From Alternaria dauci (taxonomy: Eukaryota; Ascomycota; Dothideomycetes; Pleosporales; Pleosporaceae), in NCBI RefSeq assembly GCF_042100115.1, contig NC_091273.1, forward strand, positions 3,596,001-3,660,000: a stretch of 64,000 nt of DNA, written 5' to 3'. The position numbers were made by a program, and so were the translations under genes. The notes below the pieces were generated by a model that did no database searches, was not told the DNA's origin, and saw only the letters and a program-made list of their open reading frames with translations. How positions within the stretch are numbered: the first letter of the stretch is position 1; each line of letters begins with the position of its first letter. Positions 24,908 through 36,610 of this stretch are shown piece after piece.

Positions 24908-25630
24908 GGAACTTGGCCTTGCACGACGAGTCGACACCATTTTCAAGCCTAGAGCACGCGCACTCGCAGTACGCTCGGCTGCCCCTGATTTCCTTTCCCC
25001 CTTGTCGTTTTATCTTTAGCTTGGAGCGGATTTGGAGTGTACGGTGACTGGTGTTTATACGCATAGACGAGCAGGAACTTCTCATGCTGACGGAGCCTTC
25101 TTTGAGACTTTTTGTGGTTTGGTACGCGACAGTGGTGTCTGCCGCATTTCAGGGAGCAATGACAGGGAATGATTAAGCAACATGTATTTGACACATAGAT
25201 CTTGCAGAGCTTCATAGAAACTGCGAGCGAAAGTAAACACTTCTAGCTACATAATGGTAATGCTTGCGAGCTGCCTCTTCAACTGCGTCTTGTCATGTCG
25301 TGGTGCTGTGTCTGATGTGTGTGGCTTTGAAGACTGACGGGGGTCTCCAGCCTGAAACGGGCGTCATCTGTTGGGACACGAGCATGCAATAATCGAAACA
25401 TGAACAAGGTGCACCAGAAATATCACATGCCTTGTTCTATAATATCGCAGACTAAGCGGCAGGCATGCATGTTGGGCCACTTCGCTCCTGCCCGGTGGAG
25501 TTTTGCAGTTCTCGCTACGCACGGGCCATGCCACGCCAAGCAGCTCTTTCCTCCCAAATTCGTTGACGAACTTCGCGCTCTCCCTCAGTCGTTACTAACC
25601 CACAGCACAACACGCTCAACATCAGTCAAT
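24908..25630. other. Spacer between transporter and eL18 genes
   Basis: This holds the transporter 3' flank and the eL18 promoter. No gene, TATA box or repeat is evident. Confidence 0.4.
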
Positions 25631-26461
25631 ATGGGAATCGACCTCGACCGCCACCATGTTCGAGACGGGCACCGCAGTATGTGATCCCCCGTCGAGTCGG
25701 CGCAGCAATGCGCTGGCGACAGCTGTCTTTTAGACGCAACATGAAGCCTTCGAGAGAAGAGAGATTGACGAGAATACAGAGGTCCCCAAGTCCACCAACC
25801 CCTACGTCAGGCTGTTGGTGCGTCTGTACAAGTTCCTGGCTCGTAAGTTCTCCAACTGGAAGTGCGCACGTTGTTTGTGCTAACAGCGGACAGGCCGTAC
25901 CGATGCCAACTTCAACAAGACCGTCCTGCGACGCCTCATGATGTCGAAGACCAACCGTCCCGTAAGACGACGGATCGCGCATAGCCGATAGAACAGTACC
26001 ACTAACATTCCGTAGCCGGTCTCCGTCTCCAAGATCGTCGCCAACGCTGCCAACAAGCACTCCGCCAAGGAGCACGAGGGCAAGACCGTCGTTGTTGTAC
26101 GTCCAGCGAAGAAACCTGCAACGAAGACCAATGGCTAACACACGGTCAGGTCGGCACCGTCACTGACGACAACCGCATGCTCGAGGTCCCCAAGCTCTCC
26201 GTTGCGGCTCTCCGCTTCACCGCCTCTGCCCGCGCCCGCATCGAGAAGGCCGGTGGTGAGTGCCTCACCATCGACGAGGTCGCTACCCGCTTCCCCACTG
26301 GATCCAACACCCTCCTTCTCCGTGGACCCAAGAACTCCCGTGAGGCCTTCAAGCACTTCGGCTTCGGTCCCCACTCCCACAAGAAGCCTTACGTCGAGAG
26401 CAAGGGCCGCAAGTTCGAGCGTGCCCGTGGACGCAGACGGTCGCGTGGTTTCAAGGTTTAA
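25631..26461 (+). CDS. RPL18: Cytosolic ribosomal protein eL18
   Basis: The 189-residue protein of the large cytosolic ribosomal subunit is close in length to the yeast protein. It begins [15 protein letters not shown] and continues [56 protein letters not shown] and [20 protein letters not shown], with the basic ending [11 protein letters not shown]. Exons are 25631-25676, 25780-25842, 25894-25961, 26016-26096 and 26150-26461; five exons with short introns near the 5' end are usual for fungal ribosomal protein genes. The Gly-Thr of most homologues is replaced by Asp-Gly at residues 12-13, so the first intron boundary is slightly less sure than the others. Confidence 0.95.
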
Positions 26462-26913
26462 GCGTGTGCTGGAAGCACTCTGGTTTCTCTGGGTTGGCGT
26501 GGTCATGGTCATGGGAATTCACTTATGAGGCGCGCGTCATGACTGGCAAGGGCTCTTCGAAAGCCTGCAAAAAGATACTCAATGCTCAACATGAAATGAA
26601 AGCATACAGATGGGCTCTTCCGAGCTCATGGTTAAATCATGAACCACATCTCCATACATTGCTCTGGTGAACGTGCACGTCATTACTGTCCGACAATCCC
26701 AACATTGCGCGCAGATCTTACCTGCAGGACTATTTGTCTGCAACAGGAAATTCTGTATGCGACTGCTGAACGGCGAAGTTTTTCGCGTGCTAATTTTTCT
26801 GCGGCTCCCCCACATCCAACCAACCCATAACGCTAACCGCTCTCACCCACGTAATACCCCAACTAGTCATTGCAGCACTTGAACGACTCGACTTCAACAC
26901 CAACACTAGCAAG
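26462..26913. other. Spacer between eL18 and ADE2
   Basis: The 452 bases hold the eL18 3' flank and the ADE2 promoter. No other feature is seen. Confidence 0.4.
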
Positions 26914-28620
26914 ATGACCGACAGTCGAAAAGTAGGCGTACTGGGCGGTGGCCAGCTGGGCCGCATGCTAATCGAAGCCGCAAATCGGTTAAACATACAA
27001 GTCAATGTTCTGGACGTTGCGGGATCACCAGCAAAGCAGATATCAGCGCACGACGGCCACATTGAGGGATCTTTCAAGGATGCAGCGGCCGTCAAGAAAC
27101 TCGCCGAGTCGTCTGATGTCGTTACTGTCGAGATTGAGCATGTGGATACTCATATGCTAGAAGAGGTATCTGGCCAAGTTGTCGTTGAACCTAGCTGGAA
27201 AACGTTGCGCACCATCAAGGACAAATACGCACAGAAGCAGTACCTGAAAGAGCGTGGAGTTGACGTTGCGGACAGCATCGATCTGGAAGGAAAGGGTGTT
27301 GCGGGATTGAAAGAGGTGGGTACATCGTATGGCTATCCTTTCATGCTCAAGAGCAAGACGGAGGCGTACGATGGCAAGGGCAACTTTGTGGTGAAGACCG
27401 AGGCGGACATCGACGCTGCATTCGAGGCTTTGGGAAAGAGACCACTATACGCAGAACGATGGGCAGACTTCAGGATGGAGCTCGCAGTCATGGTTGTCAA
27501 GACAAAAGACGGCGTACTCACATTCCCCACAGTCGAGACTGTACACGAGGATAGTATTTGCAAGCTCACATATGCACCGCCACGAAACGTAGCAGAGGAG
27601 ACGGCACAACGAGCCCAGGAGCTTGCCAAGAAGGCTATCGGAGCTTTCGAAGGGAAGGGTGTTTTTGGCGTCGAGATGTTCCTGCTCAAAGACGACAGCC
27701 TACTCATCAACGAGATCGCCCCTCGTCCGCACAACTCAGGACATTACACCATCGAAGCCTGCCCCATCTCACAATACGACGCGCATCTTCGAGCCATTCT
27801 TGATCTACCCATCTCGCAGTCCAGCCTCCGTCTCCGCGAACCCTCAATCATGCTTAACATTCTGGGCGGCAAGACTCCAGACTCGCACGTTCAGGTCGCC
27901 AAGAAGGCTCTCGAGTCACCAAACGCATCAATCCACCTCTACGGCAAAGGTGATGCGCGCCCCGGACGCAAGATGGGTCACATCACCATCACAGCACCCA
28001 CGCTCGCGGCCGCAGAACGCGAGATCAAGCCGCTCGTTGACTTTGTCGACAACCAAAAGGGCAAGACAGTTGAACCACACAGCGCAGAAAGCTCCAAAGA
28101 AGAGCCGCTCGTTGCTGTCATCATGGGCTCAGACTCTGATCTCCCTGTCCTCCGCGCCGGTCTGGAAATCCTTACCAAGCTGCAAATCCCCTTCACGACA
28201 CGCATCACCAGCGCCCACCGGACACCTGACTGGCTCCGCGAGTTCTCCAAGACTGCTTCCCAGACCTCCCTGAAGGTCATCATTGGCGCTGCGGGCGGTG
28301 CAGCCCATTTACCGGGTATGTGTGCGTCTTGGACTACACTCCCCGTTATTGGACTCCCTGTCAAGGCGAGTGTGATGGATGGCTGGGATAGTCTTGTTAG
28401 CATGACTCAGATGCCGCGCGGTGAGCCTGTTGCAACTGTCGGTATCAATAACTCGACCAACGCTGCGTTGCTGGCTGTTCGCATTCTTGGCGCAGAGGAT
28501 AAGACGATTCGCGAGAGGTTGAGGGTCTGGATGGAGGGCAATGAAAAGGAGGTTATGCGTAAGGATAACGCGCTGTTGGAGGACGGATGGGAGGCTTACC
28601 TTAAGGGGATGGGCAAATAG
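26914..28620 (+). CDS. ADE2: Phosphoribosylaminoimidazole carboxylase (PurK-PurE fusion)
   Basis: The intronless gene encodes 568 residues and acts in de novo purine synthesis, turning AIR into CAIR. Residues 1-390 are the ATP-grasp PurK-like part: VGVLGGGQLGRMLIEAANRL, PFMLKSKTEAYDGKGNFVVK, and LLINEIAPRPHNSGHYTIEA. Residues 400-568 are the PurE part: VAVIMGSDSDLPVLRAGLEI, ITSAHRTPDWLREF, GAAGGAAHLPGMCASWTTLP. This order and fusion are the fungal arrangement. Loss of this gene gives red colonies in yeast. The start codon follows an A-rich leader (agcaagATGacc) with no earlier in-frame ATG. Confidence 0.98.
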   Translation: MTDSRKVGVLGGGQLGRMLIEAANRLNIQVNVLDVAGSPAKQISAHDGHIEGSFKDAAAVKKLAESSDVVTVEIEHVDTHMLEEVSGQVVVEPSWKTLRTIKDKYAQKQYLKERGVDVADSIDLEGKGVAGLKEVGTSYGYPFMLKSKTEAYDGKGNFVVKTEADIDAAFEALGKRPLYAERWADFRMELAVMVVKTKDGVLTFPTVETVHEDSICKLTYAPPRNVAEETAQRAQELAKKAIGAFEGKGVFGVEMFLLKDDSLLINEIAPRPHNSGHYTIEACPISQYDAHLRAILDLPISQSSLRLREPSIMLNILGGKTPDSHVQVAKKALESPNASIHLYGKGDARPGRKMGHITITAPTLAAAEREIKPLVDFVDNQKGKTVEPHSAESSKEEPLVAVIMGSDSDLPVLRAGLEILTKLQIPFTTRITSAHRTPDWLREFSKTASQTSLKVIIGAAGGAAHLPGMCASWTTLPVIGLPVKASVMDGWDSLVSMTQMPRGEPVATVGINNSTNAALLAVRILGAEDKTIRERLRVWMEGNEKEVMRKDNALLEDGWEAYLKGMGK

Positions 28621-29131
28621 ATGTGGATGGGAGTGTGTTGAGCGTATGCTTCTTTTCACATTCGGTGAGTGTGACACGTAGGTAGTAAAATACTATACCC
28701 TCGTCTGGAAAAGCTTCGTTTCTTCCAATAAGGTAGGTTCAATCAATGTGTGATGCTATGGAAGTACCATATGGAGTTTTTCAAAAATAATGCTAATTAC
28801 CATCGTTGCCCTTCGTAAACGGTCATAGACATCACCAAACTCGATGACAAATTTGTAGATGCATAACACAGCTTTGATATAACGGAACAAGGGCTAATTA
28901 TGCAAACATAGAAGTCTGATTCTACCTCATGCGCGGAGGAAGAAGACATATTGTAGGGTCATGGTTGTTTTGGTGTCTTGGGCCTTGCTCCCCCCATGAC
29001 TATGAGCAGGTTTGGTCCGGATCGATTCCTGACGAGTGTGACTATAAGGTATTTCCCCTGTATAAGCCAGATGCAATGAACATGAACCTAACGTGAAGAC
29101 TTCTCGTGCCTGCCTCTGAGACACAGTACCT
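28621..29131. other. Convergent 3' flanks of ADE2 and SRR1-like gene
   Basis: AT-rich stretch between two convergent stop codons with no supported gene. Confidence 0.4.
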
Positions 29132-30011
29132 TCAGGTCTCCCCCTCTGACTTCTCATCTTGTACGTCTTGATCAGCATTCTTCCAAGAAGCAATCATCCC
29201 GTTCAACGCGTTTCCATGCTTCTCAAATTCTCTCAATGCCACCTTCTCCCGTCCTTCCACCCACTTCTTGCCTACCTCGTTGCACTCCTCCAACCGCTCT
29301 TTCTTCTCCTTCGTTTGCGCGTAAACACTGTAATCGTCTAGTATCTCATTACCGACATACAAGACCGGATCTTTGGATTTGAGGAAGGTTGGCAGGAGAA
29401 GAAACCAATCTACGAAAGGCGAATAGACGAAGGACTGAGAGGTGATGTAGGACTGAAGGTCGGATTCGAGGACTGTAATAGAGAGTTGGGAGAGGAACTC
29501 CACGTCGAGGGGTGTGAAGGCTGGATCTTGGGCGAAGCATCTCAACTCGGTGTCCTTGTTGTCGGCTTTGACTACTTTGATATCAGTTGTTCCGCATAGA
29601 CAGAGAAGGGCAGAGTGACAATAACATACGCCTCTCGACTACATCAACAAACAGTACAAGCTGCCACAGGCTTCTCCACCGGTGCGCCCAGTCTCTACTG
29701 AAACTGCCGATGCCTATGCATACTGCCTCTTCGACTCCCCATCCACTACCTCCACCCCTCTTCTCCAGAATTTCTTGCACTTGCTTGGCAAGCAAAGTGT
29801 CTTCCCATCGATCTTGAAGAGTGCGAAAGTCTTCGAGAAGCTTCTCAGCGGTTAAACCCTCTACAGTCCGCGTCGGTAAAGATCCCGCATCCATCTCTTT
29901 CTTCCCCTTGTCATTGAGCGAAACGCTCGCCAACCCATGGGTAATCACAGTCCAGCCATCATCACTCCGAACCTCCTTCCTCTTTACACGCCCCCTGCCT
30001 TTCTTGCTCAT
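29132..30011 (-). CDS. SRR1-like domain protein
   Basis: The 274-residue protein starts with a basic segment (MSKKGRGRVKRKEVRSDDGW). It carries an SRR1-like domain (PF07985), seen in VCIGIGSFSRDWAHRWRSLW, QLVLFVDVVERR, CFAQDPAFTPLDVEFLSQL and the later VYSPFVDWFLLLPTFLKSKD with VLYVGNEILDDY. Exons are 30011-29630 and 29574-29132, joined in phase through the conserved gap between VERR and VKADNKD. SRR1 in plants acts in circadian and light signalling and its yeast relative affects sporulation, but the biochemical role in filamentous fungi is not known. The second-exon start could also be four bases further in; this affects one or two residues only. Confidence 0.85.
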
Positions 30012-30803
30012 TCCTTCTCTTCAGTTCTTCGGGCTCCACTCAAAAATCAGTCTTGGCTGGACAACAAGGCGCATATTCTCGAACCGGAAGAGTAGCAAAA
30101 TCCGCTGTGACGTACAGAATGCACCGATCGTCACGTCGTCGACTTAAGGTGCGGCTTGCATGGGCGCGTAAAAAGGGATGTGGCCAAAGTTGCTGAAGGC
30201 AACGAACGGGAAGGAACCACCTGGGCGCGTAGAAAATCATCGTGAGAGGACAAGGGTCTGGTTTTTAGTGGGGAAAGGGAGTGGCTCGGAACGGGATTTC
30301 CGACGCGGAATGGCAGGAAAGGGTCCTTCCTGGTAAGTCAGGGCCCGCAAGCCATTGCAAAAGCAATCTGAAAAAGCGTGCGTAGTGCAGATGGGTCTGC
30401 GATTTGGCCCGCATCCCAAGCCACCCGCTGTTATCTGGATTACACGTGTAGATCAGGCCGCCTGGCGGTGGCGGCTTACAACAGCAGACATATTTGGTAT
30501 GAACATTAGCAAGCATGACGGCATGTTGCTGACGCTGAGTGAGCGACAAGTGGAAAAAAGAATGACGTGGTTACGAATAGTATTGAGTATGCAGTTGTGT
30601 ACACCATACTGCATGGTGAGGTGTCGTGTGCGCAAAGAAAGACCGTCATAGCTACCAAGCAGCTCGTCTCCATGTGCGCAGAACAAAAGCACCACGTACG
30701 CTCCAACTGGAGATCGTCGGTTCAGAAGAGACTGGATATCTTTCGCGCCTAACGCCATGCCCGTAATAAAATCATATTAACAAACAAATGATGGAATCAT
30801 GAC
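30012..30803. other. Spacer between SRR1-like and BIM1-like genes
   Basis: The stretch holds the SRR1-like promoter and the 3' flank of the BIM1-like gene. Short frames here lack any recognisable domain. Confidence 0.4.
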
Positions 30804-31665
30804 TTAGACGACCCATGTTATCCACGAGGCAGCTGCAAGCATTGCCGGTACCACTATCGACGCGTAGCTGTTGACGACCATGTTGTGCGGCGCTGGCGAT
30901 GACGTTGTCGCGTATACGATTTGGAAATTAATGCGCTGGTCTGGCGCTGTTGTGTTGACGCAGTTTGTCTCGTTGACCTCAGGAACGTCCTCTGGTTCGG
31001 CGAAAGTGATGTCGGCGCACTGTTGAACTATGTTAGCGACTGCAGCATCATCATTTTCGGACGCTTTGACTCACGTTGTAGAGAGCGGCACCGTGTTGCG
31101 CAAGCTCAATAACCTGGATAGTCGCATTGTCGCCGACCTGGGGCGTGTAGTTTGCAGGTAATGGTACTTGTGGTAGGCAGAACTGGCCTGGGTATTGCTG
31201 GTTCGAAGGTCCTTGAATTTGGAACACTGGCAACATTGTGTGCGAGTAGTTGAGGGGCTCGTTGCCGTAGCCCATGTTGATGTAGAACATGGCGAGAGAA
31301 TGGCCTGGGAACCATCCAGGTTGGATTGACACGGCGCCACCCTTCAACGGCCACTTTGTCCGGTTTTGCGACATTGGCATACCACCGCCTGTGAATATTG
31401 TTAGCTATTGTCTCATGCGCGAGATAAGTGGACCAAGCAACGTACATGGGTACATCCATTGCATGCCATATGGGAATCCATATGTGCCGGTGTCATTGTG
31501 ATAGTTGATGCCGAGCGACCCATCCGGAATAGAAGGGTCGGTGTCGGACTTGGTTCCGTTGGTGTGGATGTTGTTTCCTCTCCACGGTGGGTAGACGATA
31601 ACGGTATGCGCAGCGGCGAGCGACCAAGTGGCGGCGACGAAAACGAGCTCGGTAAAACGAAACAT
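30804..31665 (-). CDS. BIM1-like / X325 copper-binding GPI protein
   Basis: The 249-residue precursor has a signal peptide ending at ...WSLAAA, so the mature protein would begin with His (HTVIVYPPWRGNN). An N-terminal His followed by this YP-x-WRGNN pattern marks the BIM1-like/X325 family, which has an LPMO-like fold and a copper site but lacks polysaccharide oxidation activity; members help copper uptake at the cell surface. The block GFPYGMQWMYPCGGGMP, the segments MFYINMG and CLPQVPLP, and CADITFAE near the end also fit. The C-terminus is hydrophobic (VVPAMLAASWITWVV), as in GPI-anchored members. Exons are 31665-31446, 31388-31075 and 31019-30804, all in phase. Family assignment is strong; the role in this species is inferred. 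Confidence 0.88.
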
Positions 31666-33188
31666 TGTGGCGGTACGATCCGGAAGACAAAGGCACTTGG
31701 GAAGCGGGAATCCTTCTCTTTTTCAATGCAGTGACCCGTCAGCTTGAGGGTGCACACTTTGTTGGTAGTCGACGCAGAACGGGCAGCAGGCGGTGGCGGG
31801 GGGCATCAGCACTTATGGAATACAGGACTTGGCCTCGACTACCTCGTGCGACCATGCCTTTGCTAGCGAAAGAGACGCTTCAGGCGAATGAGCAGAGCAA
31901 AACGGGTCCGCCAGCATGGCCAGCCTTTGCATGTCAGCCCTCGAAGCATTGAGTAGGCAGCGAATAGGCACGGAGCTAGGATATTGACTCTACAGGGGCC
32001 AGCGACCACTGAGCTTCGCGTATGCACGTCTTGTCGGGCGGGAGGGAACGCCTCTAGAGAGGCGGAGCGAATAGCGTCCGAGATGGCCATGCGCATGGCT
32101 TTTCTGATTTGCGGAAACGTGTGATGGCTTTGCAGACCCTCGGCAGTCCGGCCAGGCACCTCTAAGCGCCCAACTACTCCATAGTCCACATGCCCGTCAC
32201 AAGCAGCGAGGAAGCCTTCCGGATCAAAGCAAAACCGGCATCCCGCGCGACTCGGCCGTGACAGTGTGACCACGGCGTGATATACGGTGTCGAGCCGCCA
32301 CAGCCAGATATCTCTGGTCGGGAGAGAAGGAGAGAAGGAGAGTGCGAAACGCGAGCAGTCGTGGGCACAGTCAGCTTGCCGCCGTTGGCCCCCAACGAAC
32401 GGCGATCAACGACTTTGCCGCAATATAATCCCCAGCCGTCATGTATGCGCATGTTTCTATCCTCATGTCGCTGCATAATGGCTGCAGTGCGACGGCTGGA
32501 AAAGGGTTGTGTAGTGCCGGTGCTGATTGGGCGCTTGTTTCCTCGCCCCTGGTCGCTTGGTTGCGTCCAGTGCACCGGGACGAACGAAGGCATCATATTC
32601 GACTAGTTGCTTGAAAAGACGCTCCTTCTGGGTCCGCATCGTGCCCAAACTACCAGCGCACCATTCACGCAGCGTGGTACATCCTCGGATTCGCTGCTAG
32701 TGCCTGCCAGGACGGTGCGAGGCACCGTATCCGTACTCCCCTTGCTTGATGCCGAGAAGGGCCATCTTTGCGCGCTGGGGTTGGCAGCGAACAAGCATCG
32801 CTTTAGCCAAGCGCCATGAGATTGCAGATCATGTTGGATGCAGGGTACTCAGGTTCGTTGATTCTGATATCCTGGATAGCGGTTGCAACGGTTGCGCTTG
32901 AAGTACGACGATCAAGGTTGAAGCTGTGATCGTCGCGGGCGCCTTCCATGAGCACTGGGAGACTATGGCCGCCTTCCTGTAGTGGAACTTCCTTCCACAT
33001 CACTCAAGTCATGCTTTCCACCATCACAGGGGTATACGGCATTCGCCTGGGCTTTTTCTGCTTCCTCTTGCTACCGACTTCACCAACAGTACTGCATCGA
33101 CATTCTTCGATAACCGCAGCGTCTATCCAGTATTGTTATTCGGCTCGGCTCTAACTTCTACCAACACCTCGACACCGGAGCTGCTGAC
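31666..33188. other. 1.5 kb divergent intergenic region, no supported gene
   Basis: This lies between the divergent BIM1-like and kinase genes and would hold both promoters. Overlapping short frames between 32174 and 32606 occur on both strands without family signal, splice logic or composition typical of local genes. Confidence 0.4.
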
Positions 33189-36100
33189 ATGATGTCGCTC
33201 GTCCCAGTGCGGAAGAGAAAGGACGCCCATAACCAAATACAGTTATCTCGTGATAAAGGCAAAGTGCGCGTTATCGAACGATCGGCAGAGGGAGATTCCA
33301 GCCGCTCCACGAAGAACCTACAGGGGCGCAACAGTACCCCTGCTAGCCGTACCTTTACTACTCTTCGTCGGGGAAGCATCAAGATTTTCTCCATCTTCCG
33401 CAATGGCAAGAGTATGTCACATATGCCTGTCTTGTACATCTTGGCTTCTGCTGATGGTAGCGATAGGTTCCGCTCCAAGCTCCGGGGAGGCTGCATCTGG
33501 CAGTACCGGGTCAACAGTGAACAAACCAACAGACGTACCATGTGCCGATACCGTCAAATCCTACTCTGATTCTCCTCCACAACCTCCTGTCGTTTCCGAT
33601 GTACCTATGACTTTACCAGCTCTCTCCCTCGATCCGGACTCTTCATCCCTACTTCAACTCACTAATGCTGCCGTCTTCGATGGCGAATCAGAACCTATAC
33701 CAAGAGCTCGCACGCCGCCTCCTACGCCCATATCGACAAGTTGGTCATCACCTACTCTCTCGTGGCACCTCACTTCGAAGCTTTCCAACGCGCTTTTGAA
33801 GAACGACACAGTAGTACATCGACCCAAGTTAAGCTCTCGTCCAACTGTCGAAGCCGACCAGTTCAAGCAACCGAGCGATGATCAGCGAACTACAACCTCG
33901 CCCAAAAGCCTCATGTCCGAGGTGCCTTCCCTTCCATCAAGTGTGCTCAGTCCTGGCAGCAGCAACGGGCCCTTGAGTCAGTCGACTGCACCAACATCCT
34001 TGGTCTCATCGGGCGCGCCACTGTCTGCTGAAACGCTATATCGAACCCAGAACGGTCGTTATATAACCGACAACACGCCTGCACTCTTTTGTGAGCCCAC
34101 TCCAGAACACATGTCTCCCCGGTTTCTTGTCTTCCCACGTCAAGATGCACCACGGCTATGTGCGCCTTCTATCGCTACTATCGAGAATGCCGCAGCGGCA
34201 AAGATCTTTTTCGAGTCTCACTTCAACCAACTGCTCGGAACCAAGGTCGCGCCACGATCCATGCGCCGCCGCCAGATGGAGCGCAAGCTTTTCGCCATGG
34301 CCATTCCCAACGAGCAGCGTCATTGCAAAAGACGAGAATAGTACCTCGCAGAGACACACCATCTCCGCCAAACACGCGTCATGAAGTCCAATACACTAGC
34401 GCGTCTGACAATGAAGGGTGTGCATATCTCCAATTATGACATCATACGAGTACTCGGAAAGGGCAGCTTTGGTGTCGTTCGCCTCGTTCGCGAGAAGAGC
34501 GATAACTGCGGCAGTCTGAGGGGGAGCAGTTGTAGCATAGGATACCTCGATGGCTCGTTGACACCAAGAAACGATAAGCCCTCTCCAACAATCCGCAGAC
34601 CAAAGCAAGTCTACGCCATGAAGGTCATCAGGAAGTCGGATATGCTTCGCAACAGCCAAGAGGGACATTTGCGGGCAGAACGAGATTTTTTGGTCGCTTC
34701 TGAAAACTCACGATGGGTGGTTCCTCTCATCTCTGCTTTTCAAGATAACAACAATCTCTATCTCGTCATGGAGTACATGATGGGTGGCGATTTCCTGGGC
34801 CTACTTCTTCGCGAAGATATCTTGGACGAGAATGTTGCCAAGTGGTATCTTGCGGAGATGATATTGTGCATTGAGGAAGCACACAAGATGAATTGGATCC
34901 ATCGCGATGTCAAGCCTGACAACTTCCTCATCACTTCGTCTGGTCACCTCAAGATCTCCGACTTTGGTCTCGCTTTTGATGGACACTGGGCCCATAATCA
35001 GACGTACTACAACGAACAAAGGTATGGCCTTCTCCGCGATCTGGATGTGCAAGTCAAAGGTGATGCACAAGATATTGAAGAGGAAAGGAGCCGACAGGAC
35101 GCTCGTAAGACTCTGGAATTGATCAACGGAAGTGCAGCGGCACGCGGCCGTTATCAGACCAGACGAGACTCGGTACATGAACCCAGAATCGACTGGTTGA
35201 ACCGGGAGCAGAGGCGTGAATTCGCCAAGAGCGTCGTGGGAACAAGTCAATACATGGCACCAGAGGTGATACGAGGTGAAAGCTACGACGGTCGCTGTGA
35301 CTGGTGGAGCATCGGTATCATACTATACGAGGTATGTGGCACTTAGGAGTTAGATGCAACTTCACTGACCAAGCCAGTGTCTCTACGGGTGCACGCCTTT
35401 CTTCTGCGACAATCGCCAAGCCACGAAGGCACGCATCCTCGTGAGTTAGGCTTTGACACATTGCATTCTGGTACTGATTTTTACAGGACCACACGCGGTG
35501 GCTGCGATTCTCATCTGATCAGCGATATGCTCGTCCCAACATCGATCGCGTACCATTGATGCCAGTGTCACGCAACGCAATCGATCTCATGATGCGATTG
35601 CTCGAGGAGAGGCAAGATCGACTCTCAGCTAAGCGATACCGTGAGAACGACTGGGTCCTCAGTGACAAAGCTGTCGGTGGGCGCCGCAACCGGAACGTCA
35701 ACACCACTGGCCATATCGTCTATCCAAATGATGCCGAAGACATCAAGTCACATCCGTTCTTTCGCAACATCCAGTGGTCACAACTCCATCAGAGTCGCCC
35801 TCCGTTTGTACCCCGTGTTCACGGCGGCCAGCCAATTACCAAATACTTTGACGATGAGGCTGAGATCATGAGCGCTTCCGATCATCTCGACTCTTCAAGC
35901 TACGAGGTTATCGGAGAAGTGGTAGTTCCTGATACAGTAGACCGTCCTGGCGAGAATGAGACCACACCCCTGATCCAGTCGGCGGCCCAGCAGAACGGCA
36001 TCACTAAGCCTGCCCAGGCCTTGTTTGCCAAACCGTTGCAAGAGCTGAAGAGGCGTAAGAGAGAGAAGAAGAGGCCCCGTGACAAGATCCTCCGAGATCC

Positions 36101-36257
36101 AGAGGTCGGTCGTACTGTTTTGGAGATCAGGAAGAAGGGTGCTTTTGTTGGCTACACGTACCGTAGGCCTAGGTTCTCGCTGCCAGACTTGGAGGACAAG
36201 ATTGCTATTACGAGACCTCATATCACCCGGGCTGGGGTGGTTGCTGCGAGTGCTTAG
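33189..36257 (+). CDS. NDR-like AGC protein kinase with in-frame stop before kinase domain
   Basis: Exons 33189-33411, 33467-35331, 35378-35440 and 35487-36257 join in one frame of 974 codons, but TAG at 34339-34341 interrupts it. Upstream are a Ser/Pro-rich region and the NDR-type helical segment AAAKIFFESHFNQLLGTK. Downstream is a complete kinase: GKGSFGVV loop, VYAMKV lysine, HRDVKPDNFL, SDFGLAFDG, VVGTSQYMAPEV with the long insert typical of NDR/LATS kinases, and a C-terminal hydrophobic motif FVGYTYRR. NDR kinases control polarity and morphogenesis. No intron fits around the TAG: no plausible donor precedes the AG at 34340-34341 without deleting conserved sequence. It may be a fresh nonsense allele, a sequence error, or a shorter protein from ATG 34381. 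The family is certain; intactness is not. Confidence 0.78.
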
Positions 36258-36610
36258 TGCTGTAGATACCTGTTGTTCTCTGTACAATGCGTAGGATGTC
36301 TTTGATGTGACGTTGGTCAAGCTTTTGAACTCATCGATGTGCTTTCGTTCGCAATGGCTTCACTTGCTATATTTGCGTAAGCCCTTCTCTGCAACAGCCA
36401 AAATGTAAAACACCTCCCCATCACCATTTGTATTAGTCCCCTCAGTCGGTGTATAAAGCTCCTGTTGTGGATACCAGTAGTGTTCTTTGGCGCACATGTA
36501 GGACATACGCCTTCCAAACTTATCATCCTCTCCCAACGATTTTCCCAACACAACTCCAGCGTCTTACAATCTCGTTGCATCTGGAATAGCCACTCCTAGT
36601 TCACTCAGTA
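36258..36610. other. Convergent 3' flanks, kinase and mucin-like genes
   Basis: The 353 bases lie between two convergent stops. Short frames here are not supported as genes. Confidence 0.4.
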
